From contig NZ_JAWLFS010000055.1 in NCBI RefSeq assembly GCF_041685465.1, positions 1 through 14,187 of the forward strand: a stretch of DNA of 14,187 nucleotides. The letters run 5' to 3'. Numbering within the stretch: position 1 is the stretch's first letter; each line of letters begins with the position of its first letter. The notes beneath the pieces are model-generated. The model searched no databases and was not told the DNA's origin. It saw only the letters and a list, made by a program, of their open reading frames with translations. The position numbers and the translations under genes are program-made. This DNA comes from Rhodosalinus sp041685465. Lineage in GTDB: Bacteria > Pseudomonadota > Alphaproteobacteria > Rhodobacterales > Rhodobacteraceae. Shown in pieces: positions 1 to 7,901 of this stretch.

Positions 1-1665
1 GCGGCTGTCCACCGGCTTCCAGAGGAGCTCGCCCGAAACGCCGGCATACATCGTCTCGAGGTACCCCGCCGTGACGCGGCTGTAGACGTCGCGCGCCGGC
101 CGCCCGAAATGAGCGAGCGTCAGATGCTCGATCGCCGGGTCGCCTTCGGCCGAGTACTGCGGCCGCCGCGTCCGGACATAAGGAAGGTCCGAGTCGCCCT
201 CGCGGGTGATCGAATCGAGGTTGCCGCCCACCTTCTTGGTGACCGACCCCGACAGAACCAGCCCCGGCCGGATCCGGTAGGCCGCCTCGGCGCGGGCGCC
301 GACGTCGGCGCGCGCCGGATTGTCCGGATCGAAGACGCTGAGCTGCAGGTAAGGGCCTATCGACCAGGCGAAGCGCGGGTAGAGATCCGGCATCGGCGCG
401 GGTGCCTTGCGCCAGCCGTCGGTGATCTGAGCGCGCGCGAGCGTCTCGACCGCCGCGTCGTTCTCGAGTCGTTCGAGATCGTTGCGCCGGAGCGTGATCG
501 CGCTCATCTCCATGCCCCGCTCGACCGGCACGATCACGAATTCCTCGACCGATGCCGGAAGCGTGCGTGTCATCGCCCTCGCCGTGCGGCCGACCGCCTG
601 CGGGGTCGCCCCGTAGGTGGGGTTGCGCAGGCGGACCGTTGCGCGGCGCGGCTCCAGCCGCAGTCCCTCGAATACCAGATCGTCGCGGGCCATGAGCTCG
701 GAGAGCTCCCGGCGCGCTTCTGTGACCGTATCGGTATCGGTCGTCCAGCCCAGATCGCGCGCCCCCTCCGCCGGCCGCACGGCGACCGGAACCGGGCCGG
801 GCTCCAGCCCGGCGGGCGTGCCGGTGCTGCGCGGATTGAAATGCAGCGTGACCTGCGCACCGACCTCCTCGCCGTAGACATGGTAGAGCGAGACCTGCGT
901 GCCGTTGTCGAACCTGTAATCCAGCCCGAGGTTCCACGGCGAGGACTCGCGGAAGTCGCCGTCGCGCCGTTCCTGCTCGTAGTCGTCGGAGGAATATTCC
1001 GCCTTCAGCGTCAGCCGCCGCGTCGGCGTCCAGGCAACGCCGCCGAAGGCCGCCACGTCGCCGCGGAACCAGCGGTCGTAGGTCGGCAGACCGCCCTCGC
1101 CAAGCAGCTCGGACGGGCGGTCGCCCATCGTGCCGAAGGCGCCGCGACTGCCGAGCCGCCCCCAGCCGAGACCGCCGGTCACCCTGAGCCGGGGCGTCAC
1201 CGCCTTCGTCGCCACGACGTACTCGCCGCCGTAGAGGCCCGTCCCGATGAAGTCCTGAAGGCCGACGAGCACCGCGGGCCGGCGTGTCCCCTCCGTCAGG
1301 ATCTGGTAGCGCAGGTCGAAACTGCGATCGTAGTAGCGCGGGTCGGTCCAGGCGGGCTGTCCCGGGGGATCGGGAAAGAAATCCTCGATCACGGCGTAAC
1401 GGAAGGCCCCGGACAGGCGCGGCGTGAGCTGGAAGCGCAGCGTCGTGCGCGTCGCCCCTCCGAAGTGGCTGACCGTGCTCGACACCGTCGCGTCGGGCGT
1501 GACCTCCGCCGTGGGCATGTCGACGAGTCCCGGCACGCCGTAGAGGTTGAAACTGCTCTCGACGGGCTGCGCGTCCGCCGGCGCGGCGAGCGACACCGCG
1601 GCGAGTGCGCCCGCGCTCAACAGCGGGCGCAGCGCGCGGAACCCTCGGGACGCGGAATGGCTCAT
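1..1665 (-). CDS. YjbH-domain (DUF940) outer-membrane/exopolysaccharide protein, 5' part, runs off left edge
   Basis: An uninterrupted minus-strand frame of 555 codons starts at ATG 1665 and has no stop before base 1, so the C-terminus lies outside the window. Residues 1-32 look like a signal peptide (basic start, Leu/Ala-rich core, PADA|Q cleavage site). There is no lipobox Cys, unlike the lipoprotein YjbH of E. coli. The mature start carries SFNLYGVPGLVDMPTAEVTP, the 'G-x-G-L-x-x-x-P-T-A' opening I associate with the YjbH/DUF940 family. It is followed by alternating aromatic and Gly-rich strands (for example LVGLQDFIGTGLYGGEYVV and LTLKAEYSSDDYE), as in an outer-membrane barrel-like protein. 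The family is linked to yjbEFGH-type exopolysaccharide production or export; the exact role is unknown. The gene is divergent from motB and probably not a flagellar gene. The family call is from memory; the coding strand is secure from the protein-like composition. Confidence 0.8.
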   Translation of the reverse strand, partial: MSHSASRGFRALRPLLSAGALAAVSLAAPADAQPVESSFNLYGVPGLVDMPTAEVTPDATVSSTVSHFGGATRTTLRFQLTPRLSGAFRYAVIEDFFPDPPGQPAWTDPRYYDRSFDLRYQILTEGTRRPAVLVGLQDFIGTGLYGGEYVVATKAVTPRLRVTGGLGWGRLGSRGAFGTMGDRPSELLGEGGLPTYDRWFRGDVAAFGGVAWTPTRRLTLKAEYSSDDYEQERRDGDFRESSPWNLGLDYRFDNGTQVSLYHVYGEEVGAQVTLHFNPRSTGTPAGLEPGPVPVAVRPAEGARDLGWTTDTDTVTEARRELSELMARDDLVFEGLRLEPRRATVRLRNPTYGATPQAVGRTARAMTRTLPASVEEFVIVPVERGMEMSAITLRRNDLERLENDAAVETLARAQITDGWRKAPAPMPDLYPRFAWSIGPYLQLSVFDPDNPARADVGARAEAAYRIRPGLVLSGSVTKKVGGNLDSITREGDSDLPYVRTRRPQYSAEGDPAIEHLTLAHFGRPARDVYSRVTAGYLETMYAGVSGELLWKPVDSR

Positions 1666-1839
1666 CGAGGTGCTCTTCTTGCCCAACGTCCCCGGTGCTA
1701 CGTCACAACGTCGCGTAAGTCCATCATCGCGGCCGACTGCGCGGCGCGCGTTGCACGGGAGGCACGCACCCTCGCGCGTTAACATGCCCGAAAGCTCTCG
1801 CCGGTTATCCCGGAGGCGGGTGAGAGAAGGGTGGTGAGC
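1666..1839. promoter_or_regulatory. Divergent intergenic region between yjbH-like gene and motB
   Basis: This 174-base spacer lies between divergent start codons, so it should hold promoters for both genes. It contains a single TTAA half-site at 1779-1782 (TTAAC), but no second half-site 7 bases away on either side. It also contains the inverted repeat ACGT-CACA-ACGT at 1700-1711, nearer the yjbH-like gene. No convincing -35/-10 pair could be picked out by eye. Promoter content is inferred from the divergent arrangement rather than from a strong motif. Confidence 0.4.
1824..1830 (+). promoter_or_regulatory. Ribosome binding site of motB (decides start)
   Basis: AGAAGG ends at 1830. In-frame candidate starts are GTG 1831, GTG 1834 and ATG 1840. 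Only ATG 1840 has a normal spacing (9 bases); the GTG codons are 0 and 3 bases away. Confidence 0.55.
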
Positions 1840-2649
1840 ATGGCTGCCGACAGCAATGTCGCGCCGGTCATCATCAGGAAGAAGCGGCGGCAGAAGGACG
1901 CCGGGGGTCACCACGGCGGCGCGTGGAAGGTCGCCTATGCCGATTTCGTGACCGCCATGATGGCCTTCTTCATGCTGATGTGGCTGCTGAACGCGACGAC
2001 GGAACAACAGCGCAAGGGGATCGCGGACTATTTTACCCCGACGATCCCGATCGCGCGCGATTCAGGCGGCGGCGACGGTGCGCTCGGCGGCGAAAGCCCC
2101 TTTGCCGAGGCAGCGCGGCAGCGCAGCGCCTCGGGTGGTGTCTGGGTCGAGGCGCCGCAGCCGCCGGGCGAGGCCGGCCCCGAGCAGGCCGAGCTCGAGG
2201 CGCTGGCCGAGGCGCTGCGCGGGCGCGGCGGCGAAAGCCTCGTCGCCGACCCGGAGAAACGCCACATCGTGACGCGCGTCACCGACGAGGGCCTGATCGT
2301 CGAGCTCTTCGCGCGCCCCGGCGCGCCGCTGCACGATGCGGACGGGCCGACGCCGCTGTTGCGCGCGCTCGCGGGCGTGGTGGCGCGCGCGGCGGGGATG
2401 GTGGAGAACGGCGTCGCGGTCGAGGCGCATCTTCGCGCCCGGCCGGTGGTTCTGGCGCGCAACCCGATCTGGCGCGACAGCACCGCCCAGGCGCAGGATC
2501 TGCGCCGCCTTCTGCAGGACGAAGGCCTGTCGCCCGGGCGCATCCGCCGCGTCACGGGTCACGCCGACCGCGATCCTGCGGTCGCCGATCCGATGGCCGC
2601 GCGCAACGACCGCTTCGAGGTGATCTTTCTGCGAGAGGGGAGGGAATGA
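1840..2649 (+). CDS. motB: Flagellar motor stator protein MotB
   Basis: MotB anchors the stator to the cell wall and carries the proton-accepting Asp of the ion channel. The 269-residue protein begins with a basic cytoplasmic tail (RKKRRQK). One membrane helix follows, with the family signature AYADFVTAMMAFFMLMWLL at about residues 32-50; Asp35 corresponds to Asp32 of E. coli MotB. NATTEQQRKGIADYF after the helix matches the plug region. A variable linker leads to an OmpA/MotB-like C-terminal domain (about residues 145-267). In that domain the usual G-H-T-D is A-H-L-R (Arg199), and the Arg of L-S-x-x-R-A is Gln217, so the peptidoglycan site is atypical. The start at 1840 is chosen by its Shine-Dalgarno sequence. 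The gene stands between yjbH and flgE and is about 10 kb from motA. The identification is firm. Confidence 0.93.
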   Translation: MAADSNVAPVIIRKKRRQKDAGGHHGGAWKVAYADFVTAMMAFFMLMWLLNATTEQQRKGIADYFTPTIPIARDSGGGDGALGGESPFAEAARQRSASGGVWVEAPQPPGEAGPEQAELEALAEALRGRGGESLVADPEKRHIVTRVTDEGLIVELFARPGAPLHDADGPTPLLRALAGVVARAAGMVENGVAVEAHLRARPVVLARNPIWRDSTAQAQDLRRLLQDEGLSPGRIRRVTGHADRDPAVADPMAARNDRFEVIFLREGRE

Positions 2650-2652
2650 CGC

Positions 2653-2675
2653 CGGCGCGGACGGTCCCTGCGCCG
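2653..2675 (+). terminator. Possible stem-loop after motB
   Basis: CGGCGC at 2653-2658 can pair with GCGCCG at 2670-2675 across an 11-base loop, a few bases after the motB stop codon. Only TT follows the stem rather than a T-run, so termination is uncertain. It lies directly before the CtrA-like box. Confidence 0.25.
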
Positions 2676-2690
2676 TTAGGCCGGCCTTAA
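2676..2690 (+). promoter_or_regulatory. CtrA-like box upstream of flgE
   Basis: TTAG-N7-TTAA, with TTAG at 2676-2679 and TTAA at 2687-2690, matches the alphaproteobacterial CtrA pattern TTAA-N7-TTAA at 7 of 8 informative bases with exact spacing. It ends 61 bases before the flgE start, in the only non-coding stretch upstream of flgEKLI. The spacer GCCGGCC makes the centre a near-perfect palindrome. CtrA control of flagellar operons is known in this class; control here is inferred. Confidence 0.5.
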
Positions 2691-2751
2691 GACGCCCTGC
2701 CGTACTGCTCGCACCGTTCGCAGGGGTGCGAGACTGCAGAAAGGCGCGGCC

Positions 2752-4047
2752 ATGACGATTTCTTCCTCTCTCAATGCCGGTGTCGCGGCGCTCATGGCGC
2801 ATGGCAGCCGGCTGGCAAGCATCTCCGACAATGTCGCCAATGCCTCGACCTACGGCTACAAGCGGGCGGAGACGGATTTTCAGTCGCTGGTGCTCGCCGA
2901 TTCCGGGGCCGGTTACACCGCCGGTGGCGTCCAGGCGCAAAGCCAGCGTCAGATCGGCGAAAACGGCTCGGTCGTGGGGACGAACAACCCGACCGACCTC
3001 GCCGTGCGCGGACGCGGGTTCCTTCCGGTGGCACGCGCCACGGACGTGGCGCAGGGCGGGCAACCCCAGATGCTGCTCACCACGACGGGATCCTTTCGCA
3101 CCGACGCCGAGGGCTACCTGCGCACCGGCTCCGGCCACGTGCTGATGGGCTGGCCGGCGAATGCCGACGGCAGCATCCCGGCCTATCCCCGCGACACGAG
3201 CCAGGGTCTCGAACCGATCCGCATCGACGCCAATCAGCTCGACGGGCAGCCCACGACCAGCATGTCGCTGGGCGTGAACCTCCCGGCCGCGGACACGATG
3301 GCCGGTGCCGCCGGTGCGCCGCAGCTTCTGTCCGTCGAGTATTTCGACAACCTGGGCGCGTCGCAGAACCTCGACTTCACCTTCACGCCCACCGTGCCGG
3401 CGGACGGCGCCTCGAACGAGTGGACCCTGGAAATCACGGATGCCGCGACCGATACGGTGGTGGGCGAATACACGCTCGCCTTCGACGACAGTCCGGAGAA
3501 CGGCGGATCCCTCGATGCCGTGACCACGATTTCCGGCGACGCCTACGATCCTGCCACCGGCACGCTCTCCGTCGAGACGGCGAGCGGCCCGATCGAGATC
3601 GACATCGGCCAGCCGGGCGAGGGCGGTGGCATGACGCAGCTCGCCGGCAGTTTCGCACCCCTCGCGATCGAGAAGGACGGCTTTCCCGTCGGCAACATGA
3701 CCGGGGTCGAGGTGGACGAGACGGGCAACGTCTCCGCGATCTTCGACACCGGCCATACGCGCCGGCTCTACCAGGTTCCGCTCGCCGACATGCCCAATCC
3801 GGAGGGCATGACGTCCCTCGATCAGCAGACTTATCTGCCGTCGCCCGACAGCGGCGCCTATTTCCTCTGGGATGCCGGCGACGGACCGACGGGCGACGTC
3901 GTCTCCTCCGCGCTGGAGGAGTCGGCCACCGACGTCGCGGAGGAACTGACCGACATGATCCGCACGCAGCGCGCCTATTCGTCCAACGCCAAGGTGATCC
4001 AGACCGTGGACGAGATGTTGCAGGAAACCACCAACCTGAAGCGCTGA
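2752..4047 (+). CDS. flgE: Flagellar hook protein FlgE
   Basis: FlgE polymerises into the hook, the universal joint between rod and filament, after export through the flagellar type III apparatus. The 431-residue protein has the rod/hook N-terminal motif (SSLNAGVAALMAHGSRLASI followed by SDNVANASTYGYKRAETDF) with no signal peptide. Next comes the hook-family segment TTTGSFRTDAEGYLRTGSGH at about residues 109-128 and GWPANADGS. The C-terminal helix is ELTDMIRTQRAYSSNAKVIQ and then TVDEMLQETTNLKR. Length is close to E. coli FlgE (about 400). FlgG/FlgF share the end motifs, but the length, the central domains and the position before flgK-flgL point to the hook protein. It is the first gene of the flgEKLI run and follows a CtrA-like box; flgK begins 21 bases after its stop. 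Confidence 0.94.
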   Translation: MTISSSLNAGVAALMAHGSRLASISDNVANASTYGYKRAETDFQSLVLADSGAGYTAGGVQAQSQRQIGENGSVVGTNNPTDLAVRGRGFLPVARATDVAQGGQPQMLLTTTGSFRTDAEGYLRTGSGHVLMGWPANADGSIPAYPRDTSQGLEPIRIDANQLDGQPTTSMSLGVNLPAADTMAGAAGAPQLLSVEYFDNLGASQNLDFTFTPTVPADGASNEWTLEITDAATDTVVGEYTLAFDDSPENGGSLDAVTTISGDAYDPATGTLSVETASGPIEIDIGQPGEGGGMTQLAGSFAPLAIEKDGFPVGNMTGVEVDETGNVSAIFDTGHTRRLYQVPLADMPNPEGMTSLDQQTYLPSPDSGAYFLWDAGDGPTGDVVSSALEESATDVAEELTDMIRTQRAYSSNAKVIQTVDEMLQETTNLKR

Positions 4048-4068
4048 GCGTATCGCCGGAGATAGACC

Positions 4069-5502
4069 ATGACCCTGAGCGTCTCGCTGTCCAACGCCCT
4101 GAGCGGGCTCTCGGCCGCCTCGCGCGCCGCAGATCTCGTCTCCTCGAACATCGCCAACGCGTTGACACCGGGATATGGCCCGCGCGCGCCTGCGCTTTCG
4201 GCCCGCGCCCTCGGCGGCGTTGCGGTCGAGGGGGTGCAGCGCGACGTCGATCCGGTTCTCGTCGCCGACCGTCGTCAGGCGGACGCGGCCCGCGCCGGCG
4301 CCGAGGCCGAGCGCGGCTTCCTGTCCCGGCTCGAACGGCTGATCGGGGGGCCGGACGATCCGGGTGCGCTTTCGGCCCGCGTGGCGGAGTTCGAGGCCGC
4401 GCTCACCTCGGCCGCCGGGGACCCGGCCGCGCCGCAACGGCTGGAGGCGTCGGTGATGGCCGCCGAGCGCCTCGCGTCCGGCCTGCGCGATGCGGCGGAG
4501 GGCGTGCAGGCCATGCGGGCGGAGGCGGACGGCGACATCGCAGGCATGGTCGATCGCATGAATGCCGGCCTCGCACGGGTGCAGGACCTGAATTCCACGA
4601 TCGTGGCCACCGATGCGCGCGGGCAGGACACCGCCGGGCTGCTCGACCGCCGCCAGCAGGCCATCGACGGCCTCGCCGAACTCGTCCCCCTGCGCGAGGT
4701 GGCGCGGCCGGGCGGGGCGGTCGCGCTTTACACCGCCGGGGGTGCCGCACTGCTGGACGGGACCGCCGCCGAGATCGGCTTCGATCCCTCGCCGGTCGTC
4801 ACCGCCACCCTGCGCGCCGAGACGGGCGGGCTCTCCGGTCTCACGATCGACGGCCGCACACCGGGTCCGGGCGCCTTCGACGGTGGCGCCCTCGAAAGCC
4901 GCTTCGCGCTGCGCGACGATCTCGCGGTGTCGGCCCAGACGGGCCTCGACGCGCTGGCGCGCGACCTTGTCGCCCGGGTCGGGGACGATCTGCCGGACGC
5001 GAGCCGCCCGCCCGGCGCACCCGGGCTCTTCACCGATGCAGGCGCAGCCTTCGACCCCGGCACCGAGGCCGGGCTCGCCGGTCGCATAGCGGTCAACGAC
5101 GCCGTCCGCCCGGAGGCCGGGGGCGCCGCCTGGCGCTTGCGCGACGGTCTTGGCGCCGCCGGTCCGGGCTCGGCCGGCGACGGCAGCCTGCTGGGCGCCA
5201 TGCGCGATGCGCTGGCCGAACGCAGAGCGCCCGTCTCGGACGGCTTCGGGCCCACCCCGCGCGGGGTGGGCGCCCTGGCGGCGGATCTCTCTGCGCAGGT
5301 CGCCACACGGGGACAGGCTGCCGAAGCCCGCCAGAGCCACGCCGCCGCGCGCCACTCCGAACTTGTCGAGGCCGAAGGGCGCGCGGGGGTCGATACCGAC
5401 GACGAGCTGCAGAGCCTTCTGCTGATCGAACAGACCTACGGCGCCAATGCGCGGATGATCCGCGCAATCGACGAGATGATGGACACGCTGACGAGGCTTT
5501 GA
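4069..5502 (+). CDS. flgK: Flagellar hook-associated protein 1 FlgK
   Basis: FlgK forms the first layer of the hook-filament junction. The 477-residue protein opens with LSVSLSNALSGLSAASRAAD and then LVSSNIANALTPGYGPRAPA, the HAP1 version of the rod/hook N-terminal motif. A helical stretch rich in Ala/Glu/Arg follows (about residues 60-220). It ends with DDELQSLLLIEQTYGANARM, then IRAIDEMMDTLTRL, the typical FlgK C-terminal helix (usually 'NL..mQ.aY.ANAkvi.tad.m.dtLL'). It is somewhat shorter than the E. coli protein (about 547), mostly in the middle. GGAG lies about 10 bases before the ATG. flgL begins 2 bases after its stop (TGATCATG), so the two genes are probably translationally coupled. 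Confidence 0.92.
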   Translation: MTLSVSLSNALSGLSAASRAADLVSSNIANALTPGYGPRAPALSARALGGVAVEGVQRDVDPVLVADRRQADAARAGAEAERGFLSRLERLIGGPDDPGALSARVAEFEAALTSAAGDPAAPQRLEASVMAAERLASGLRDAAEGVQAMRAEADGDIAGMVDRMNAGLARVQDLNSTIVATDARGQDTAGLLDRRQQAIDGLAELVPLREVARPGGAVALYTAGGAALLDGTAAEIGFDPSPVVTATLRAETGGLSGLTIDGRTPGPGAFDGGALESRFALRDDLAVSAQTGLDALARDLVARVGDDLPDASRPPGAPGLFTDAGAAFDPGTEAGLAGRIAVNDAVRPEAGGAAWRLRDGLGAAGPGSAGDGSLLGAMRDALAERRAPVSDGFGPTPRGVGALAADLSAQVATRGQAAEARQSHAAARHSELVEAEGRAGVDTDDELQSLLLIEQTYGANARMIRAIDEMMDTLTRL

Positions 5503-5504
5503 TC

Positions 5505-6512
5505 ATGACCGCACCGCGCATCGGCGATCTCGCACAGCTTCACCTCTTCCGCGCGCAGGCGGGTCGCCTGCGATCGGATCTCGCGGCCCGCGGGCAGGAG
5601 CTGTCCACCGGCCAGGCCGCCGATGTCGCGCGGCATCTGGGCGGCGACACCGCGCGCCTCGCCGCGCTGGACCGCGATCTCGCGCTCTCCGAACCGCTGC
5701 GGCGCAATCAGGCGGAGGCGGCGGCCCGCGCGACGGCGATGCAGGCCGCGCTCGGCCGCGTGCGGGAGACGACCGAGACGCTGACGGCGACGGTGCGCGC
5801 CGCCGCGCAGGGCAACCTGCCCGCCGGAACCGCGGCCGCTTCCGAGGCGGCCCGCGGCGCCTTCGCCGAGATCGCCTCGGCGCTCGATACGGCGGTGGCC
5901 GGCCGCAGCCTCTTCGCCGGCGCGGCGCCGCAGGGGCCGGCACTGGCGCCGGCCGAAGAGATGCTCGACGCCCTGCGCGGCGCGATCGGGACCGAGACAG
6001 AGGCGCAGGCGATCGCGGATATCGTCGGGGACTGGTTCGCGCCGGGGGGCGGGTTCGAGGCCGTGGGATACCGCGGTGCCGACACGCCGGCCTCGCCTGT
6101 CCCGCTCGGGAACGGGGCCGGCGCTTCGCTCGATATCCGCGCTGACGACCCTGCGCTGCGCGGGACCCTTGCCGCCACCGCGCTCGCGGCGCTTGCCGAC
6201 GACCCTGCGCTCGAGGTTCCGCCGGGCACGACCGATGCGCTTCTCGACCGCGCGGGCGCCGCACTGACCGCCTCCGGCGAGCCGCTCACCGAGCTGCGCG
6301 CCCGTCTCGGGGTCGAGGAGGCGCGCATCGAGCGCGCTGGCGCACGGCTCGCCGCCGCCCGCGAGGGGGCCGAAACCGCGCGCGCCGCGCTTGTCGAGGT
6401 GGACGGATACGAGGCCGCGACCCGGATGCAGGCGCTCGGTCAGAACCTCGAGAGCCTCTATGCCGTGACGGCACGCCTGTCGCGACTCACCCTGCTGGAG
6501 GCGCTGCGATGA
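5505..6512 (+). CDS. flgL: Flagellar hook-associated protein 3 FlgL
   Basis: FlgL is the second junction protein and links FlgK to the flagellin filament. The 335-residue product begins MTAPRIGDLAQLHLFRAQAG, followed by a long flagellin-like helix with ELSTGQAADVARHLGGDTAR. It ends with the D0/D1 flagellin-type helix VDGYEAATRMQALGQNLESL and then YAVTARLSRLTLLEALR. Flagellin shares these ends, but position after flgK and before flgI, and the lack of a large variable centre, favour FlgL. The same frame stays open upstream to 3420, but that part overlaps flgE and flgK. The ATG at 5505, just after the flgK stop, is the sensible start. The last bases overlap flgI by 4 (ATGA). Confidence 0.9.
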   Translation: MTAPRIGDLAQLHLFRAQAGRLRSDLAARGQELSTGQAADVARHLGGDTARLAALDRDLALSEPLRRNQAEAAARATAMQAALGRVRETTETLTATVRAAAQGNLPAGTAAASEAARGAFAEIASALDTAVAGRSLFAGAAPQGPALAPAEEMLDALRGAIGTETEAQAIADIVGDWFAPGGGFEAVGYRGADTPASPVPLGNGAGASLDIRADDPALRGTLAATALAALADDPALEVPPGTTDALLDRAGAALTASGEPLTELRARLGVEEARIERAGARLAAAREGAETARAALVEVDGYEAATRMQALGQNLESLYAVTARLSRLTLLEALR

Positions 6513-7618
6513 GGGCGATCGCACGGCTCGCTGCCGCGGCCGCGCTCTGTGCCGTCTCGGGCGCGGTCGCGGCCGGGCCGGTGCGGATCAAGGATCTTGT
6601 GGAGTTCGATGGCGTGCGGGGCAACGATCTCGTCGGTTACGGCCTCGTCGTCGGGTTGAACGGCACCGGGGACGGGCTGCGCAATGCTCCCTTTACCGAG
6701 GAGATGATGACCAACATCCTCGAGCGTCTCGGCGTCAACGTCACCGGAGAGCAGTTCCGCCCGCGCAACGTGGCGGCCGTCTTCGTCACCGCCGCGCTGC
6801 CGCCCTTCGCGCGCAGCGGGAGCCGGATCGACGTGACCGTGTCGGCGATCGGTGACGCCGACAGCCTGCTCGGGGGCACGCTCGTGATGACCCCGCTCAA
6901 TGCCGCGGATGGCGAGATCTACGCCGTGGCGCAGGGCACGGTGATCGCCGGTGGCGCGAGCGTCGAAGGCGAAGGCGCCGAGGTGGTGCAGGGTGTGCCG
7001 ACCTCCGGCTCGATCCCCTCGGGCGGGCGCGTCGAGCGGGAGGTGGAGTTCGACTTCGCCGACATGGAGAGCGTGCGTCTCGCGCTGCGCGAACCCGACT
7101 TCACGACCGCCAGCCGGATCGAGGCGGCGCTCAACCGGGATTTCGGCCGCGAGGTCGCGGTGATGCTCGACTCGGGCACCGTCCGGCTGGACATCGAGCG
7201 TACTGGCGCGCGTTCGCCTGCGCATGCCCTCGGGCGGGTCGAGACCATTGCCGTACGCCCGGAACGCCGCGCGCGGATCGTCGTCGATCAACGCTCCGGC
7301 ACCATCGTGATGGGCGAGGACGTGCGTATCTCGCGCGTGGCGGTTGCGCAGGGCGGGTTGACGTTGCGCATCGCCGAGGCGCCGCTGGCAGTGCAGCCCA
7401 ATCCGTTCGCCGGCGGTGAGACGGTCGTCGTCCCCCGGACCGAGGCCGATCTCGAGGAGGAGGAGGGTGTCGGCCTTGCCGAGGTGCCCGAGGGAACCTC
7501 GCTCTCGGAGGTGGTCGCGGGACTGAACGCCCTGGGTGTCGCCCCACGCGACATGATCGACATTCTCAAGAGCATCAAGGCCGCCGGCGCACTGCATGCG
7601 GAGTTTGTCGTGCGCTGA
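6509..7618 (+). CDS. flgI: Flagellar P-ring protein FlgI
   Basis: FlgI assembles in the periplasm into the P ring, the bushing around the rod in the peptidoglycan layer. The 369-residue protein has a Sec signal peptide (MRAIARLAAAAALCAVSGAV, cleavage near AVAA|GPV). The strongly conserved family start follows: RIKDLVEFDGVRGNDLVGYG, then LVVGLNGTGDGL. Other family blocks are NVAAVFVTAALPPFARSGSR, IDVTVSAIGDADSLLGGTLV and MTPLNAADGEIYAVAQG. Near the C-terminus is the family ending LNALGVAPRDMIDILKSIKA followed by AGALHAEFVV. Length equals the usual size of the family. It overlaps flgL by 4 bases and is the last gene of the plus-strand run; GC-rich stem-loops follow. Its usual partner flgA and the L-ring gene flgH are not in the window. 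Confidence 0.96.
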   Translation: MRAIARLAAAAALCAVSGAVAAGPVRIKDLVEFDGVRGNDLVGYGLVVGLNGTGDGLRNAPFTEEMMTNILERLGVNVTGEQFRPRNVAAVFVTAALPPFARSGSRIDVTVSAIGDADSLLGGTLVMTPLNAADGEIYAVAQGTVIAGGASVEGEGAEVVQGVPTSGSIPSGGRVEREVEFDFADMESVRLALREPDFTTASRIEAALNRDFGREVAVMLDSGTVRLDIERTGARSPAHALGRVETIAVRPERRARIVVDQRSGTIVMGEDVRISRVAVAQGGLTLRIAEAPLAVQPNPFAGGETVVVPRTEADLEEEEGVGLAEVPEGTSLSEVVAGLNALGVAPRDMIDILKSIKAAGALHAEFVVR

Positions 7619-7629
7619 TCATCGCGCCG

Positions 7630-7760
7630 CCCGGCGCCGCGGCGGGCCGGGGCATGGTCGGTCCGCGGGCCGGCGTGACGGCCGGCGGCGGCATCCTTGC
7701 GCGCCGGCGGCGGCGCCGGCGGATAGCGTGGCCGCATCACGGGCGGTCGCGCCGCGCCCG
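7630..7760. terminator. GC-rich stem-loop cluster between convergent flgI and fliP operons
   Basis: Four short inverted repeats follow the flgI stop codon. CCCGGC 7630-7635 pairs with GCCGGG 7646-7651. GCCGGC 7669-7674 pairs with GCCGGC 7681-7686. CGCCGGCG 7702-7709 pairs with CGCCGGCG 7714-7721 (8-bp stem, 4-base loop). CGGGCG 7740-7745 pairs with CGCCCG 7755-7760. None has a T-run on either strand, so this is not a textbook intrinsic terminator. The position between convergent operons suggests bidirectional termination or mRNA 3'-end protection. The remaining spacer to 7901 shows no gene I can support. Confidence 0.35.
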
Positions 7761-7901
7761 GAAGGCATGACGCGCGGTCCTCGTGATCTGCCGGACGCCG
7801 CAGAGTCCCGACGCCGCGACCGTGTGCAGGGCGAGACCGCGTGCGGGACGAGAGGGATCTTGTCGGACCGGTGGCGCGCAGAGGGCGCCCGCGATGGCCG
7901 A

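Noticed and set aside
109..1782. Plus-strand open frame of 557 codons
   Set aside because: It is the antisense shadow of the yjbH-like gene. Its product is Arg-rich and low in hydrophobic pattern, while the minus strand gives a signal peptide and a family-like protein.
2062..5355. Minus-strand open frame of 1097 codons opposite motB, flgE and flgK
   Set aside because: Long spurious frames are common in high-GC DNA. The product is Arg/Gly/His-rich, without domains, and lies across three well-identified plus-strand genes.
3420..5504. In-frame 5' extension of flgL by 695 codons
   Set aside because: It overlaps flgE and flgK in another frame and is Arg-rich; a normal FlgL N-terminus starts at ATG 5505.
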